Source: Trematomus loennbergii
Taxonomy: Eukaryota > Chordata > Actinopteri > Perciformes > Nototheniidae
Reading direction: 5' to 3'
Length of the DNA stretch: 64,000 nucleotides
Assembly (NCBI GenBank): GCA_012861695.1
Contig: JAAOOA010000341.1
Coordinates: 301,501-365,500 of the forward strand
The notes under the pieces were generated by a model. The model saw only the letters and a list, made by a program, of their open reading frames with translations, did no database searches and was not told the origin of the DNA. Positions 47,968-59,645 of the stretch are shown here, piece by piece. The translations under genes and the position numbers were made by a program. Numbering within the stretch: the stretch's first letter is position 1; the number at the start of each line of letters is the position of its first letter.

Positions 47968-48872
47968 CAGGGGCCTCATTTATAAACGGTGCGTACGCTC
48001 AAAGATGGCGTACGCCAGTTTCTACGCAATGTTTGAAAAAACAAACTTGACGGGAAAATGTGCGGTCCTCCACGCAATATGCCGTTCGCCAATAGCCTAC
48101 TTGATAAGTCACTCGTAAAACACAGGAGGTATGGAAACTAAGAACACCATATGTGGTCAATTGTACAGCTAATATAACACAAACACATTAGTTGTATTCC
48201 TTTAACTGGTGGATTATGGATATATAGTTGCTGATTGACAGCTGGAACACAAACCACCAAATACAAACAAATAATTCAGATCAGTGTCATGACTCCACTC
48301 CGGAGGGATTCCCCGATCATTTCTTACAGTTTCTCATCAAGGGGGTGTCTTCTGTCCCTGGTACAAACACACTGCCTGAGGAAGGTTAGGCTATGTGTAT
48401 TCTTTTTGTCATTAACCTTTTTCGGACCACTTATTTATTTATTTTGGTGACGATCCGACCTCCATGCTGCTACTCTGGTTCAAACTGCATCCACCAAACA
48501 ATATGATTTATCTCGACCTTCCCAAAAGAACCAAAATCTGACACGGTGTGAGATGTCTTTTTTAGCTGTTCTGTCGTCATTTCCTGCGATCTTCTTCATG
48601 TAGTCAGTCACAATGAATGAATGAATGGGCGTTTCTTTGACTATTTATAGGCAAATATGGGCGTTACGTGAAGCCCGCAAAAGCTGCGCCGCATTTCGAG
48701 TTGATTGTGATTTATAAAGGAAAACCGGCGTAGGATGTGCCGTACGCAAGTCCTGCGCCGGTACGCAGTCTTTTATGAATCGGAAAATGTCTGTGCGTAT
48801 TAATTTGCTTTGTCCTACGTAAGCAACCTTCCCATGCCAATCCTACGCAAGGCTTTATAAATGAGGCCCCTG
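47968..48872. mobile_element. Nested TIR element, CAGGGGCCTCATTTATAAA ends
   Basis: The ends CAGGGGCCTCATTTATAAA and TTTATAAATGAGGCCCCTG are perfect inverses. The subterminal sequence is rich in tacgc and gcgta strings. No clear target duplication (atcatttc versus gtcttctc). Superfamily uncertain (hAT or Harbinger). No protein is encoded. Confidence 0.85.
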
Positions 48873-49021
48873 GTCTTCTCTAAAGAAGAGGGACCAATGA
48901 AAACGTTTTTCCGTTGTTCAACATCGAAACATTCATTAGCTAACAATGACATTATTGTTTATTAATATAAAGGGAGGTCAGGTACTCTTTAAAACAGATA
49001 GTTATGGTACTTTTTACTTAA

Positions 49022-50077
49022 AGAGCAACTTGCAGGTTTTTTTTTTACTACATTTATGCTTAACCTTGTCTTATTTTTAACGTCATACGTCAAACGCGTC
49101 ATATTACGTCACATGGGGGAGCAACTTTCTCGGACTCCTTCTCTGCCCAATCCGTGGTAGTAGTTTGTAGTTGGTTTGAGCGGTTGGGATTTAGTGAGCT
49201 GGTATTTTTTCGGTAATTTTACATTGCATTTCACCATTTTTAATCATGGTGAGCTTCTGTCAGGACATCGAGTCCACAGTTTCCCTAACAGGAAAAGGAC
49301 CGGAGCTAGCTTTTATTCCTGGGTGCGTTGTGCGAGGTGCATCCACCTCCCTGCAGCACATACTCTCCACAGCTGAAGCCTATCAAACAAAACGTTTATC
49401 AGGAAACCGTATTACATCTCTCTCCCCCCCTTCGCTCCTCTCTCTCTCCCCTCCGGTACACAGCACCGTAAGACGTAGTGTGGAGTTGCATTAGGTAACG
49501 CGAGATACGGCTGATACTTGCGCATTAGTTTCTGTTATGGATCAGTATTAACAGTCCTGCCAGTAACGTTAATATATTATCAATACTACTTAGTTACAGC
49601 CTGATATATGATAGCTAACTTTACAATGTTGTGATGTGACCGACGTTAGCTAACATTAACTGTGGCTAACGCCGGTCAGTCACCAAAACAGCTGCCCTGT
49701 TCTCCACTGGTTCTCCTCACACCACAGCTCCATTTCTCGCCGATGGCCGTTATTTCTTCTAATCCTTGGCTGCTCCTGGTCTCTTGGACGCCTAGCAGGC
49801 TCATAATTATAATTATATGCATTCGAATATATATTTTCAACCTCTTCTGTGTCAAAACTAGCATTGTGATCCATGTTTATGAATACGTCAGACCGGCCGC
49901 TCTCCCCCATGTGACGTCACACGCGGGAGGTCACATGGGGAGGCTTTTTCTATGCGGAAGTAAAAATGTCTTACAAAAACGACGCCATATGTCACTGTAG
50001 TGTATATTTCTGTATATTTATTTGAAAATCTAGTGTATACATCATTTTCCTACACATTATTCACTGCAAGTTGCTCT
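49022..50077. mobile_element. Nested TTAA-site element (Kolobok-like), 1,056 bp
   Basis: The termini AGAGCAACTTGCAG and CTGCAAGTTGCTCT are perfect inverses, flanked by TTAA on both sides (49,018-49,021 and 50,078-50,081). The interior has two modest open frames: 49,246-49,494 (+) and 49,680-49,910 (-). The latter contains NYEPARRPRDQEQPRIRR and then a WC pair, vaguely like small cysteine domains carried by fish elements. I do not claim a family. Confidence 0.86.
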
Positions 50078-50314
50078 TTAAGTACATTTCAAAGCCTCTT
50101 TACTTTTGCTTGAGTAAAGAAGTTTAGTCTGTACTTCTACTTTTACCAGAGTATTTTTAAACACGAGTATCTGTACTTCTACTTGAGTAGGATGTGTGTA
50201 CTCTTGCCTTCTCTGGTGAATAATCCTGACCAAGTGTGTGAATGTGTAAATTGGGCGTGAGATTATTTTGGGAAAACATATATTTTTTATCTTTTCCTTT
50301 TCAGGGCTTCAGAC

Positions 50315-51210
50315 ATGTCAGCCAACAACTCTTCCTCCTTCGATCATCCCCATCAATCTCCTGAATTTCTCTTTTTCAGCTGCTATGAAGTCGAAATTGG
50401 AAACATTATCTTTGGCGTTTTCACCGTATGCATCACCCTCATCATCGTCCCTCTCTCCATCACAGTCCTCTTCCTCGGGCACCAGCAATGGCGTCGACAT
50501 CGCTCAGTTAAACAAAACCACTCGGACATCATCACCTACAACATGGCCGTCATGGAGGTCTTCCTGGTGTTCGGATCCATCTTCTACTGCCTCAGCGTCC
50601 TTCTCAACTCGGAGGCCATGTGGCTGGTTTCGACCCATGTTTACTACATCACCAGTTGCGGGCAGATGTCCTTACACATCCTTATTTGTGTCGAGCGCTA
50701 CCTGGCCGTGGTTCATCCCATTAAATACCGGAGTTTGAGGCAAAGCCGCGGCGACACAATCAGAAACGTCAGCGTTGGGAGTGTGTGGCTGATTGCCTGT
50801 GCGGAAATGAGCTTAAACGTGACGGAAGAATTGGTTGTTATTGCTATGCTGTACACTGTGCAACTGGCGCTAACCTTGATCAGCATTTCTTTCTTTAGCT
50901 TCTCCGTGCTCAGGGTTTTAAAGCGTCCAGGACCGGGGGTTGGAGCATAGCGAGGGTGGATCGATCAAAAAGGCGGGCGTTCTCCACCATCACGGCCATT
51001 TTGGGGGCGTTATTGTTGAGGCTTGGGGGGAGTTTGTTGTCAACGATTTTCTACGCTTTATCGCTGACGAGCCAGAGTGTCCGGTGCGTGGTGATGGAGG
51101 CGAGTGCCTGGTTGGGTTTGCCTTGTAGTTTGGTGTTGCCACTGCTGTTTCTGCACAGGGCGGGAAAACTAACGTGTTGCAGGAAGACTAACGTGTTGCA
51201 GGAAAACTGA
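50315..51210 (+). CDS. Rhodopsin-like seven-helix receptor, gene 1 (one 2-bp lesion)
   Basis: The ATG lies 11 bases after an acceptor (ccttttcag). The N-terminus MSANNSSSF has a glycosylation sequon. Helices run roughly at residues 30-54, 74-98, 107-128 (ending CVERY, the DRY-type motif at 127-129, then LAVVHPIKY), 152-168 and 173-200. The frame stops at 50,948-50,950. Two extra bases (TA in gcatagcg, 50,948-50,949) would explain this: the next frame continues RVDRSKRRAFSTI with helix 6 and helix 7 (GLPCSLVLPLLFLHRAGK) to 51,210, about 297 codons in total. Helix 7 lacks a normal NPxxY. It belongs to a multicopy fish receptor family I know only as uncharacterised; the ligand is unknown. The two other copies are downstream. 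Confidence 0.82.
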
Positions 51211-52204
51211 TTCAGGATCAGAGCAGAGCAGAGGTTAGACGCACAGAGTAGTCCAGTTTCAACTCGTCTAAACGCTTGCAAGTGTGTTGATTTAGTCTCA
51301 CGAAATATATGGGAATTACCAGAAGGAGAAAAGGTTAGAAATAAACAAAATAAGCAAAGACTGATATATATCATTAGGTTTTTCTAGTTAATATTAAAGT
51401 GGACCTATCATGCTATATTTGAATAATATAGTGTAGGACCATACCTATATAAGGCATATTTATACTTTAAAAAAAAAAAAATACCAAACAGATCACGCAT
51501 TTTAGCCATGCCTCATTTCGCTCAATTTGCACTTTTTTATCCCTGTTTTTGCAAGGGCTGATTCTATGAGAACAGCACACCTACAGGCCTGGCATATGTA
51601 CTACAGCGTCTCCAGCGCTTTCGAACGGCAATGACCGTGGCTGTCTCCTCCTGATTGGTGGAGTTGGCCCAATAGCCGTAGCGCCACTGTCCTGACATCA
51701 GGACAGTGTTCAAATCTGGATCAGTTTTTATCAGATCCGTTGCAGCCCCTTTTTTCAATAGTATGAAGCTGCAGCTCGGAGGATGCACTCTCAGGACCGC
51801 ACTCTCTCAGGACCCTAGTTGTTTTGCAACATCGCCACCTAGCGGATTGGATGACCGCAAAAGTACAACCAGCGAGTATTGAGTCTCATACACTGCGAGT
51901 CTCTTTAGACATTGTAATGCTTGTTATTAACCATCTAAAAATGCATGAAAATATGTTTTTCTTACTGAAATTACATTATTATTATTATTAACAACAAGTT
52001 GTTGTTAATATGTTTTTGATTTTTAATAACAAATGTATTTTGTATGTCAGATGTAAAAAGATAGTCTTTTATATTTGTCTTATCAAATTTGACATACAAC
52101 ATAAATATATATATATATATATTGTAGTAATAAGGATATAATCTATTTATAATTGTAAATGTATATTGTATGTAGACATACATTTAGATGTATATTTTGT
52201 TAAA

Positions 52205-52381
52205 AGAAAACAAAACTGTTCATTTAGTTTTTGGGAGAAGGGGTGGGTTAAATAAGTGTAAACCCCTTTGAATCAATTTGATACTGCTTATGTTTCTACA
52301 GTATCATAATTCTCTTGTTTCATTTCATTATTATATATATATTTTTTATTGTATTACACGTTCGAAATAAATCAAATCAAA
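52205..52381 (+). mobile_element. LINE 3' tail fragment
   Basis: The string ggagaaggggtgggttaaat and an end gttcgaaataaatcaaatca resemble a common fish LINE 3' end. A related antisense tail is at 12,608-12,800. Confidence 0.55.
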
Positions 52382-52929
52382 TGTGTCTTTGAAGAGGTGC
52401 TAGATTACTCAAAAACAACTGTTAGTGTGTTTATGCACCAGGCTGCAAAAGATAAACATGCAATTTGACGAGAGGAATTTCAGTGCAGAATACATTTTTA
52501 TTTATTGGGCACTGTGGATTCTTCACTGGGGTGAGGCGACACGACAGATTCTAACCTACAGAATAGGCCGACATAATAACTGACTAAACACCTCATGCAA
52601 TATTACAAAACATGTCAAAATGATGAGACTGTCTGATAAACAGTAAACAGGCAGTAAGCTAAGATTATTTACAATGAATTCAAATAGTAATACAATTTAC
52701 AAACTCTTCAACTACAACCCTAATTATATTTAAAAACATTTTAGACAGCCTCACGAAATACTTTAATGTAAATTAAAATGTAAATGTGAAGGAATGTGTG
52801 TAATGTGGTGATTGACATTATTCACCCACGGATCTATGGGTTGGGGGTATTGTTCTGCACGGACATTTTAGTTAACCGGACTCCTGTTGATGTGAAATCC
52901 GAAAACATTTAAAAAAAAAAAAAATAATA

Positions 52930-53295
52930 CTTTATTCCGATTTGCTTGCTTTTCTCTTTGGAGGTCATCACATAACGCATTGTAATACACGGTTTGGCTG
53001 CATTAAATATGACATATCTGCCGTAGTTCTGTATTTATAGAGCCCTGATGAGAAGACTTCTGGACAAACAGGAAGCACTGCCGCCAAAACTGAAAACGTG
53101 ACGTGGATCATAAATATATCAGCAATTAAACAACATCTTACATTTATTTTCACACAATACGTCTCCTTGCAGTATCAATACTAATTCGGCTGACTTTTAT
53201 ATTTGATCCAATTGGTAGATAGGCTGTATTTACACATAACGGTGCACAGCTGCTAGAAAGGCACATCTAGTGGTTAAAGCACGTTATTGAATTTT
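52930..53295 (+). repeat. Second copy of the 8.66-9.05 kb repeat
   Basis: Aligned strings include gcattaaatatgacatatctgc, cttgcagtatcaa and ggtagataggctgtattta. The counterpart of 9,470-9,720 also recurs, inverted, at about 53,860-54,015. The two loci are therefore rearranged copies of one composite repeat. Confidence 0.8.
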
Positions 53296-53645
53296 ATTAT
53301 TTTTCACAAAAATGAAACCATCAATAGCAGAAACAGAATTAACTGTCATTAGTAAACCACCCAAAAAAAAAGATCATAAATGGTTTTGTTTTATATATAT
53401 TTTAAGGATAATAATAGCAATGTAACACTGTCTATGACACTTACTGTATAACACTGATTTGAAAAACATACAGAAAAAACTAATTCACTGCCCTTAATAA
53501 AGTATTTAATACATTTCAGGTGTGCTGTTTTGTTTAGATCATTGACATCTGGAGCTCTTTTAATGTCCTTTTTGATTATTGTTACACCAGGTCTTGTCAA
53601 AACCTTTATTCCATATTCAATATCCATTACTAAACAAAACAGCAA

Positions 53646-53790
53646 TTCTACTCCACTACAATTCAGAGGTTAACCTGGTATTTTTACTCCACTACATTTA
53701 TTTTAGTTACTTTGCAGATTCTGATTAATGATGTGAAATATAAACAACCCTTAAATCAGGCTTTAGTTACACCTGAGTAAAATTCAGGGA
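53646..53790 (+). mobile_element. hAT-MITE fragment
   Basis: Partial copy of the element at 3,138-3,815 (tctactccactaca, then ttcagaggt, then tgatgtgaaatata). Both ends are missing. Confidence 0.65.
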
Positions 53791-56294
53791 AAGGTGATTG
53801 TCAAGTGCCAACAATCAGGAGAGATATTTGATAGTTGCTGCTTGAGAAGACTAAACATTTATCTGCAGATCCCTATAAAGTATATTCATTACTCGTTATT
53901 CTCTACTAATAGTTAATTAAAGACTGTATATAATGGCTATTTTGCATATCCCTTTCAAGATTTCAAGATTTTCTAAGGATCATTGACATATCATATACAC
54001 AACTAATTCAATAACGTGCTTTAACCACTAGGCGGTGCACACAAGGTACACACAGCCATAATAACTTTGTATTATTAGTGTAGGACACTTGTGTATGTAT
54101 AACATCTGAAGATGTGTAGTTTTATTCATGTTTTCACATAATTGTACAGGATATTGCTATATTATTTCACATGTTTTACTTATAATATCTGATTTGTAAA
54201 ACATCACAGACAGAAAGGTATATCCGTCATTTAACAGTAAGCTATTGAAATTCTGAATCCATAGATGTGTCTCCCATCACCCAAATCCCCTGACTATTCT
54301 CTCAACTCAGTATTTACATTCTTATATTCAAAGAAAATCAGTAATATCTTTAAAAACGACAAGTCCTTTTATATCAGCTGTGCACCGTTATGGTGTATAA
54401 CGTATTTTTTTTCGGATTTCACATCAACAGTAAGTCCGTTTAACTAAAATGTCCGTGCGGAACAATACCCCCAACCCATAGATCCGTGGGTGAATAATGT
54501 CAATCACCACATTACACACACCCCTTCACATTTACATTTTAATTTACATTAAAGTATTTCGTGAGGCCTTCTAAAATGTTTTAAAATATAATTAGGGTTG
54601 TAGTTGAAGAGTTTGTAAATTGCGTTGCCTGGCAACGCAATCACACAACGTCACGTCCGTTAATTCCACATCCTCACCTCCACACACATGGATTAACATC
54701 GATTTAATACATTAATGTAGCCTTTGTTTCTGCTAAAAGAGGTGTCGACCAGCTAGGGCAACAAGAAAATCGGCGAAATCAAGTGTGATGATTAAAAAAT
54801 AAATTAAAAACATCTCATTTTGACAATAAAAACCGACCAATAGGCGCGGTAGACCATTTGCTAGGCACTTCCGGGTATTTCTCCACTGGTTGGGCCATGT
54901 TAACAATACCGTGTAACTGTCACGTTTGAAGGGACGAAACCGTGACATATTCACGTCTCCCAGCATGGTAGATCGTCACATGTTCACGTCTTGCCGTGAT
55001 ACCGGGTTGGACAGATCATACTGACATGCTTTTGCCATCCTTTGAAGTTTAATTAATTAGCTGACTATAATTAATGATCAGGGTTGGGAAGTTTACTTTT
55101 TTTTTAAATGTAGGTACAGATGACTAATTACCCTGTTAAAAATGTAATACGTAATGTAACTGACTATGTAACTATTTGTATTGATAATCTAATGTTAATT
55201 ATGGTTCTTTTATGTTTTTTGTGAGTCTTTGGATAAAAGCCTCTGCTAAATAACAAAACCATAACATACGGTTTCATTAAACAAATAAACAAAAAGGCTA
55301 ACAGTTGGTTTTGCAGCGAGTCATCATAGGCTAACAGATGACATTTAGCACGTGTTGCTTGTATTGCTGTCCAATTGAATACACCAGAATAGTTGTTAAC
55401 TTTAAACAAACAACATGATTCACATTACTCACACTCTTACTGTAATTAGTGATTAAATCAACAATTAATGTGGACACCTAGTTGGGCTTGCCAAAATCAC
55501 GCTACAGTTTCATTAAACAAATAATCAAATATGCTAATGAAGCTAATGCTATTAGCATTAGCTTTTGCCGAAAGCTATAGCTAACAAATAATTGTTTTTA
55601 GTGCCTTTAATACTGTTAGAAGCTATCATAAGCTAACAGATGTTTGTTTGTATTGCCTTAAGACTATCATAGTTAATGTTAGCTAATCACACTTTAAAAG
55701 CACTTCACACTACTCACACTCACTGCGTTGTCGTTCATATTCATGTCTCCTGCTCACTAGGTGGCGATGTTGCAAAACAACTAGGGTCCTGAGAGAGTGC
55801 GGTCCTGAGAGTGCGGTCCTGAGAGTGCATCCTCCGAGGCTGCAGCTTCATACTACTCCCTTTTTTAGAGATTTGGGTATGGAGGAAATAGAGAGGGTTG
55901 TGTTTTCTGACAAATGGTGAGTTCCCTGGAACACCGGGACACATATTCATGTATAAAAGACGTACCAAAGTGCATTTTGCATGATAGGTCCCTTTAAATA
56001 AGCAAGTTTAAACCTTTCTTTTTGTAGGGTTTTTCTAAATAGATGTCTCTATATGACACATTTTTTTGTTTCTAATAGAAAAAAGTGACAAAATCTTGTT
56101 GAAAATAAAGAATTGTATACTACATTTCACCAGTCAGACTCCCCTAAGCCTGGTTATATTGGCTGTTTTTTGTATTAAAATAGCAAGTAACACTCACAGA
56201 AAGGGTGCAAACTCAAACATGGCTTTAGGAGGAGCTAGCTGCAAAAGAAAGTGTAAAATATTACATTAATTATCAAATAAATATCACATAAAAC

Positions 56295-56891
56295 TACGGA
56301 GCCCCCTAGGGGACATGGAGAAGAAAAAAAATATTAAAAAAAAAAAAAAAAAAAAGTTTTGCGAGATATCACAAAAATCCCGTTGCAGTTTGTAGACGGT
56401 CCCTAAGCACTCCTCTCCCTCCTCCAGCTGCAGATTGTGACCAATTCTTGAAGTTTAGCTCGGATGAGGGCGCGTATCGAACTGTTCTGATAAAAACGAC
56501 TCTGTTGCTCGTTGTCTACCTTGCTATGATTGTAAAGTCATGTTGTTTGTATTTTTACAACGTTATGTTCATGAGTTATTGATCCGCGAAATTCGAATCT
56601 GTCAATAACTCAGCTCAGAGTATGCTTTGCGACGTGTTCTCTTGAGGTGTCTTTCACTTATGTGAAACCCCTATTGCCAAGCAATGACTGATGACTGATG
56701 TTATATCTTTATATTTAAGGCCAAGCTCAAAGTAAAATCGATGAACCGCTCCATTGTTGTGGTTTCTGTGTTGCCGAACTGACCAGGAAGTACATTGAGC
56801 TAAATTAAAAGTTTTGCGAGATCTCACAAAAGTTTTTTTTTTTCCAAATACATTTTTTTTTTCTTCACCATGTCCCCTAGGGGGCTTCGTA
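56295..56891. mobile_element. Short TIR transposon (TACGGAGCCCC family), copy 3
   Basis: The ends TACGGAGCCCCCTAGGGGAC and GTCCCCTAGGGGGCTTCGTA are near-perfect inverses, with a 6-bp duplication taaaac on both sides (56,289-56,294 and 56,892-56,897). A second internal inverted pair, gttttgcgagat(a/c)tcacaaaa, follows A-rich and T-rich runs. Confidence 0.82.
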
Positions 56892-56897
56892 TAAAAC

Positions 56898-57359
56898 AGC
56901 CTAAATGTGTGTCAGCATTTTGGGGAATCCCTCCGCCTTCCCCTCCACCTAATTAATTAATTAGATTAATATATTTCTATCTCCCTTTACTCTATTCATC
57001 AGTGATCTCTGTTTACTGTCACGCTTTGATTACAGTGTGACTTCATGCATGATCCATGAAAATTAAAATACAGAAGTGTAAACGTTATAAAGAGAGAACT
57101 GTTGGTGTAAAAGTTGTGTGTTTCATTTAATAAAGAGTGATGTATTTAAAGATTGTTGTGTGTGTCTGTGTGTTGTTGTTGTCTCTGATGAATGACCTGT
57201 GGACGTCATACAGCTGGAGGAAAAAAAGGAAAATCACAGCAGGACATTTGCATACTGAGATTTACAGTGTAATGTTTCAGGGCTTTATCATGATACCTGT
57301 ATTGGCGATGCAAAAAATCCCATCTTCATGCAAACAGGAAAAAATAAAAGGAACCTGCA
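56898..57359. other. Upstream of receptor gene 2, no gene
   Basis: AT-rich, with an (ATTA)n patch at 56,950. Nothing coding is supported. A GT-rich patch lies at 57,150. Confidence 0.4.
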
Positions 57360-57443
57360 CACAGATATTAATATATAGGAGTGAGAAGGCTGTCGTTCAG
57401 TTTGGAGAGACCAGACAACAGAAGAAGAAACGCTGCTGAAAAA
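57360..57443 (+). other. Probable non-coding first exon of receptor gene 2
   Basis: The stretch agaccagacaacagaagaag ends ...gctgaaaaa before a donor, gtgagt (57,444). The coding exon acceptor is tatataaacag at 58,095-58,105. Confidence 0.5.
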
Positions 57444-58107
57444 GTGAGTTACTTTTGTTTTTTTATCTACTTATTAATTATGAAAAACTAACCTTTTCTT
57501 TGCTTTATTAAAAGGTCAGTACATTATACTTATATCCTTAACATCGACAGATAATTAAGAACAATTTAATTGTGTAATCTAAAAATATTTAGCTGATTCA
57601 ATGTCAGGAGTTAGATTTCAGAATGCTTTATTTATTTCGGGGGGAATTGGGTTTCATGACTGTATATAAATATATATATTTGTAATATTATGTAAAAATG
57701 TGCAATAAAATATTAAATAATATAATAAAAATATCTATTTAAATATAAGCAGCTAAAATAACAATTATTATACAACATAAGTTAAAGTAAAAATGTCCCA
57801 AAACAACCCTAAAGTTATTCTAAAATATAAGTTTAGAAAAAATGTAATGAAGATATTTTTATAAAAATACAAAGATAAAGTTAAAATGTCCAATAAAAGA
57901 TCAAATAAATATTAAATTCAGAATTAATTATTAGTTTACTTTAAAACTACTTTTAGCTGGGTTATTGGTGTTTTGTTTCTACCATGTCTCATCTAGAATT
58001 GAGGGCTGACTTAATGGAATTTAATGGCATGTTTTCTTCCTTTTCTGACGTTTCCACCATGTCTAATCTAGATGTTCTCCCTCTCTCTCTCCTTTATATA
58101 AACAGCC

Positions 58108-59544
58108 ATGTTCTCCAACTCCTCCAACGCCTCCCTCCTTCCTCCTTCCTCTGATTCCTCCTCCTCTTACAACTGCTATGACTGCAGAAACAGCTTCATC
58201 ATCTTCACCTCCTACTCCATCGCCACCATCTTGATTCTGCTTCCTTCCTGCATCCTCGTCCTCTCATTGGGCGTCCAGAGATATTGGGGGCGGGACTCCA
58301 CGACCAAAGGTACTCAAATACTGTTCTAAGCACAATTGTGAGGGACTTTTTATGCTATTTTGTACTTCTACTCCACTACATGTATTTAATACATTTAGCC
58401 TTAGTTACTTCACAGATGTGGATGAATGATGTGAAATATAATCAAGTGTTAAATCAGACTTTAGTTCCACCTGGAGTAAATTCACAGCTACCCTGCCAGT
58501 ATACAAAGTCATTCAAACTAGCTGCACCTTTACCAGCTTTGAGAACACTTTCATGATCAATCATTATAAAACATATCATATATATTATTCTGAAATGGAC
58601 CAATCTGCACAATGACTACTTTTACTGTCGCTACTTGAACTATATTTTGATGCTGTACTTTTCTACTTTTACTTGTAACAGAGTATTCCTGCTCTGGTAC
58701 TTCTACTTTTACTCAAGTACAATATATGAGTACTTCTACTTTTACTCAGTACAAGATCTGAGTACTTCTACTTTTTACTCAAGTACAAGATCTGAGTACT
58801 TATACTTATACTCAAGTGGAAGATATGAGTACTTCTACTTTTACTCAAGTACAAGATCTGAGTACTTTTTTCCCTCTCTCCTCGACAGGAGAGTCACTCC
58901 GATGTCTTCACGTACAACATGGCCGCCATGGAGATGCTCGGCGTTTTCAGCTGCATCTTCCTGTTTCGCCGTCGTTCTGAAAAAGCCCCACTGGATGAAC
59001 GTTGCTGTTTATTTGGCCGTTGCCACCACTAACGACACGTCCCTTTTCACATCCTCACCTGTGTGGAGCGCCACCTGGCTGTGGTTCATCCAATCACCTA
59101 CCTGCGTTTGAAGAATAGGGGAGGGATCATGATCAGGAACGTGAGCATTGCGTTCGTTTGGCTGCTTTTATTCATGTGGATTGGTCTCACTGCTAAACAT
59201 TTCATCTTGAAGCCATATTTTTGCATCACCACCTTCTCCATGGTTGTCGTGACGTTTGCAGCCTCTCCGTTTCTCCGTGCTCTGATTCGTCCACGGCCGG
59301 GCGAAGGGGGCGGAGACAAGGGGAGGGTGGACCAATCCAAGAAGAGGGCGTTCAGAACCATCATGGCGATCATGTTGGCTCTGTGGTTCAGATTTGGGGG
59401 ACAGCTGCTCTTTCTCTTGATTTACGTCTCCATGGTGAATTTGGGTAAATGCTACAGATGCACGATGCTGACTTCAGTGGTTGGCTGTGTTTGCCCAGCA
59501 GTTTAGTTTTACCGCTGCTGTTTCTGTACAGGCGGGAAAACTAA
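58108..59544 (+). pseudogene. Rhodopsin-like receptor, gene 2: split and frameshifted
   Basis: It starts MFSNSSNASLLPPSS, with helix 1 and LGVQRYW as in gene 3. The coding sequence is broken after about residue 68 by about 575 bp of hAT-MITE sequence (58,313-58,890), then resumes SHSDVFTYNMAAMEML. Later shifts lie near 58,971 (an apparent extra C in ttcctgttt) and near 59,044, before ILTCVERHLAVVHPITY. Another lies near 59,480, before LCLPSSLVLPLLFLYR and the final stop at 59,544. The segment 59,063-59,506 is the longest intact piece (helices 4-6). Four lesions make it a likely pseudogene even if some are sequencing errors. Confidence 0.83.
58313..58890 (+). mobile_element. hAT-MITE-derived insertion in receptor gene 2
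   Basis: It matches 3,165-3,800 in order, including the 33-bp minisatellite. It lacks about 25 bases of the CAGTGG end and the exact right end (finishing ttttttccctctctcctcgacag). It starts with a donor-like gtact and ends with a pyrimidine-rich acceptor-like cgacag. It could be removed as an intron, although the phase would not match. Confidence 0.85.
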
Positions 59545-59645
59545 CGTGCGGCAAGAAAACTGATTTCAGGATCAGAGCAGACGAGAGGTTAGACGTGCAG
59601 TGTAGTCAGGTTTTAACACTCCAAAGTGTGTTGATTTGGTCTTAA

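Larger units (their letters stand above)
47560..50215. mobile_element. hAT-like element hosting two further elements
   Basis: It starts CAGAGGTGTGAAGTAG; the inverted right end is CAGAGAAGGCAAGAGTAC. The 8-bp flanks are gtgaatag (47,552-47,559) and gtgaataa (50,216-50,223). The interior (47,690-47,870) has about five copies of a 36-bp repeat (cctgtactttctacttttac...). Nested insertions lie at 47,968-48,872 and 49,022-50,077. No transposase of its own. Confidence 0.82.
52670..54650. repeat. Inverted-repeat element, ~235-bp arms
   Basis: The left arm at 52,675-52,910 (caatttacaaactcttcaac, acccacggatctatgggttg, tgatgtgaaatcc) recurs inverted at about 54,415-54,635. The interior holds a segment shared with the foldback region (below) and an hAT-MITE fragment. 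No target duplication was determined and no protein seen. Confidence 0.82.
51756..55857. mobile_element. 4.1-kb TIR element inserted in the MITE
   Basis: Long imperfect inverted ends of about 85-110 bp (tagtatgaagctgcagc, tcggaggatgcactctcagg, tgttttgcaacatcgccac) are flanked by a perfect 9-bp duplication, ccctttttt (51,747-51,755 and 55,858-55,866). The undisrupted MITE at 28.5 kb has the single copy. Long TIRs with a 9-bp site fit a Mutator-like element; no transposase remains, so this is inference. The interior is a patchwork of other repeats. Confidence 0.87.
51398..55993. mobile_element. TTAA-site MITE split by a 4.1-kb insertion
   Basis: The left half (51,398-51,755) and right half (55,858-55,993) together match the MITE at 28,189-28,656. 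They are flanked by TTAA (51,394-51,397 and 55,994-55,997). The termini are AGTGGACCTATCATGC and GCATGATAGGTCCCT. Confidence 0.9.
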
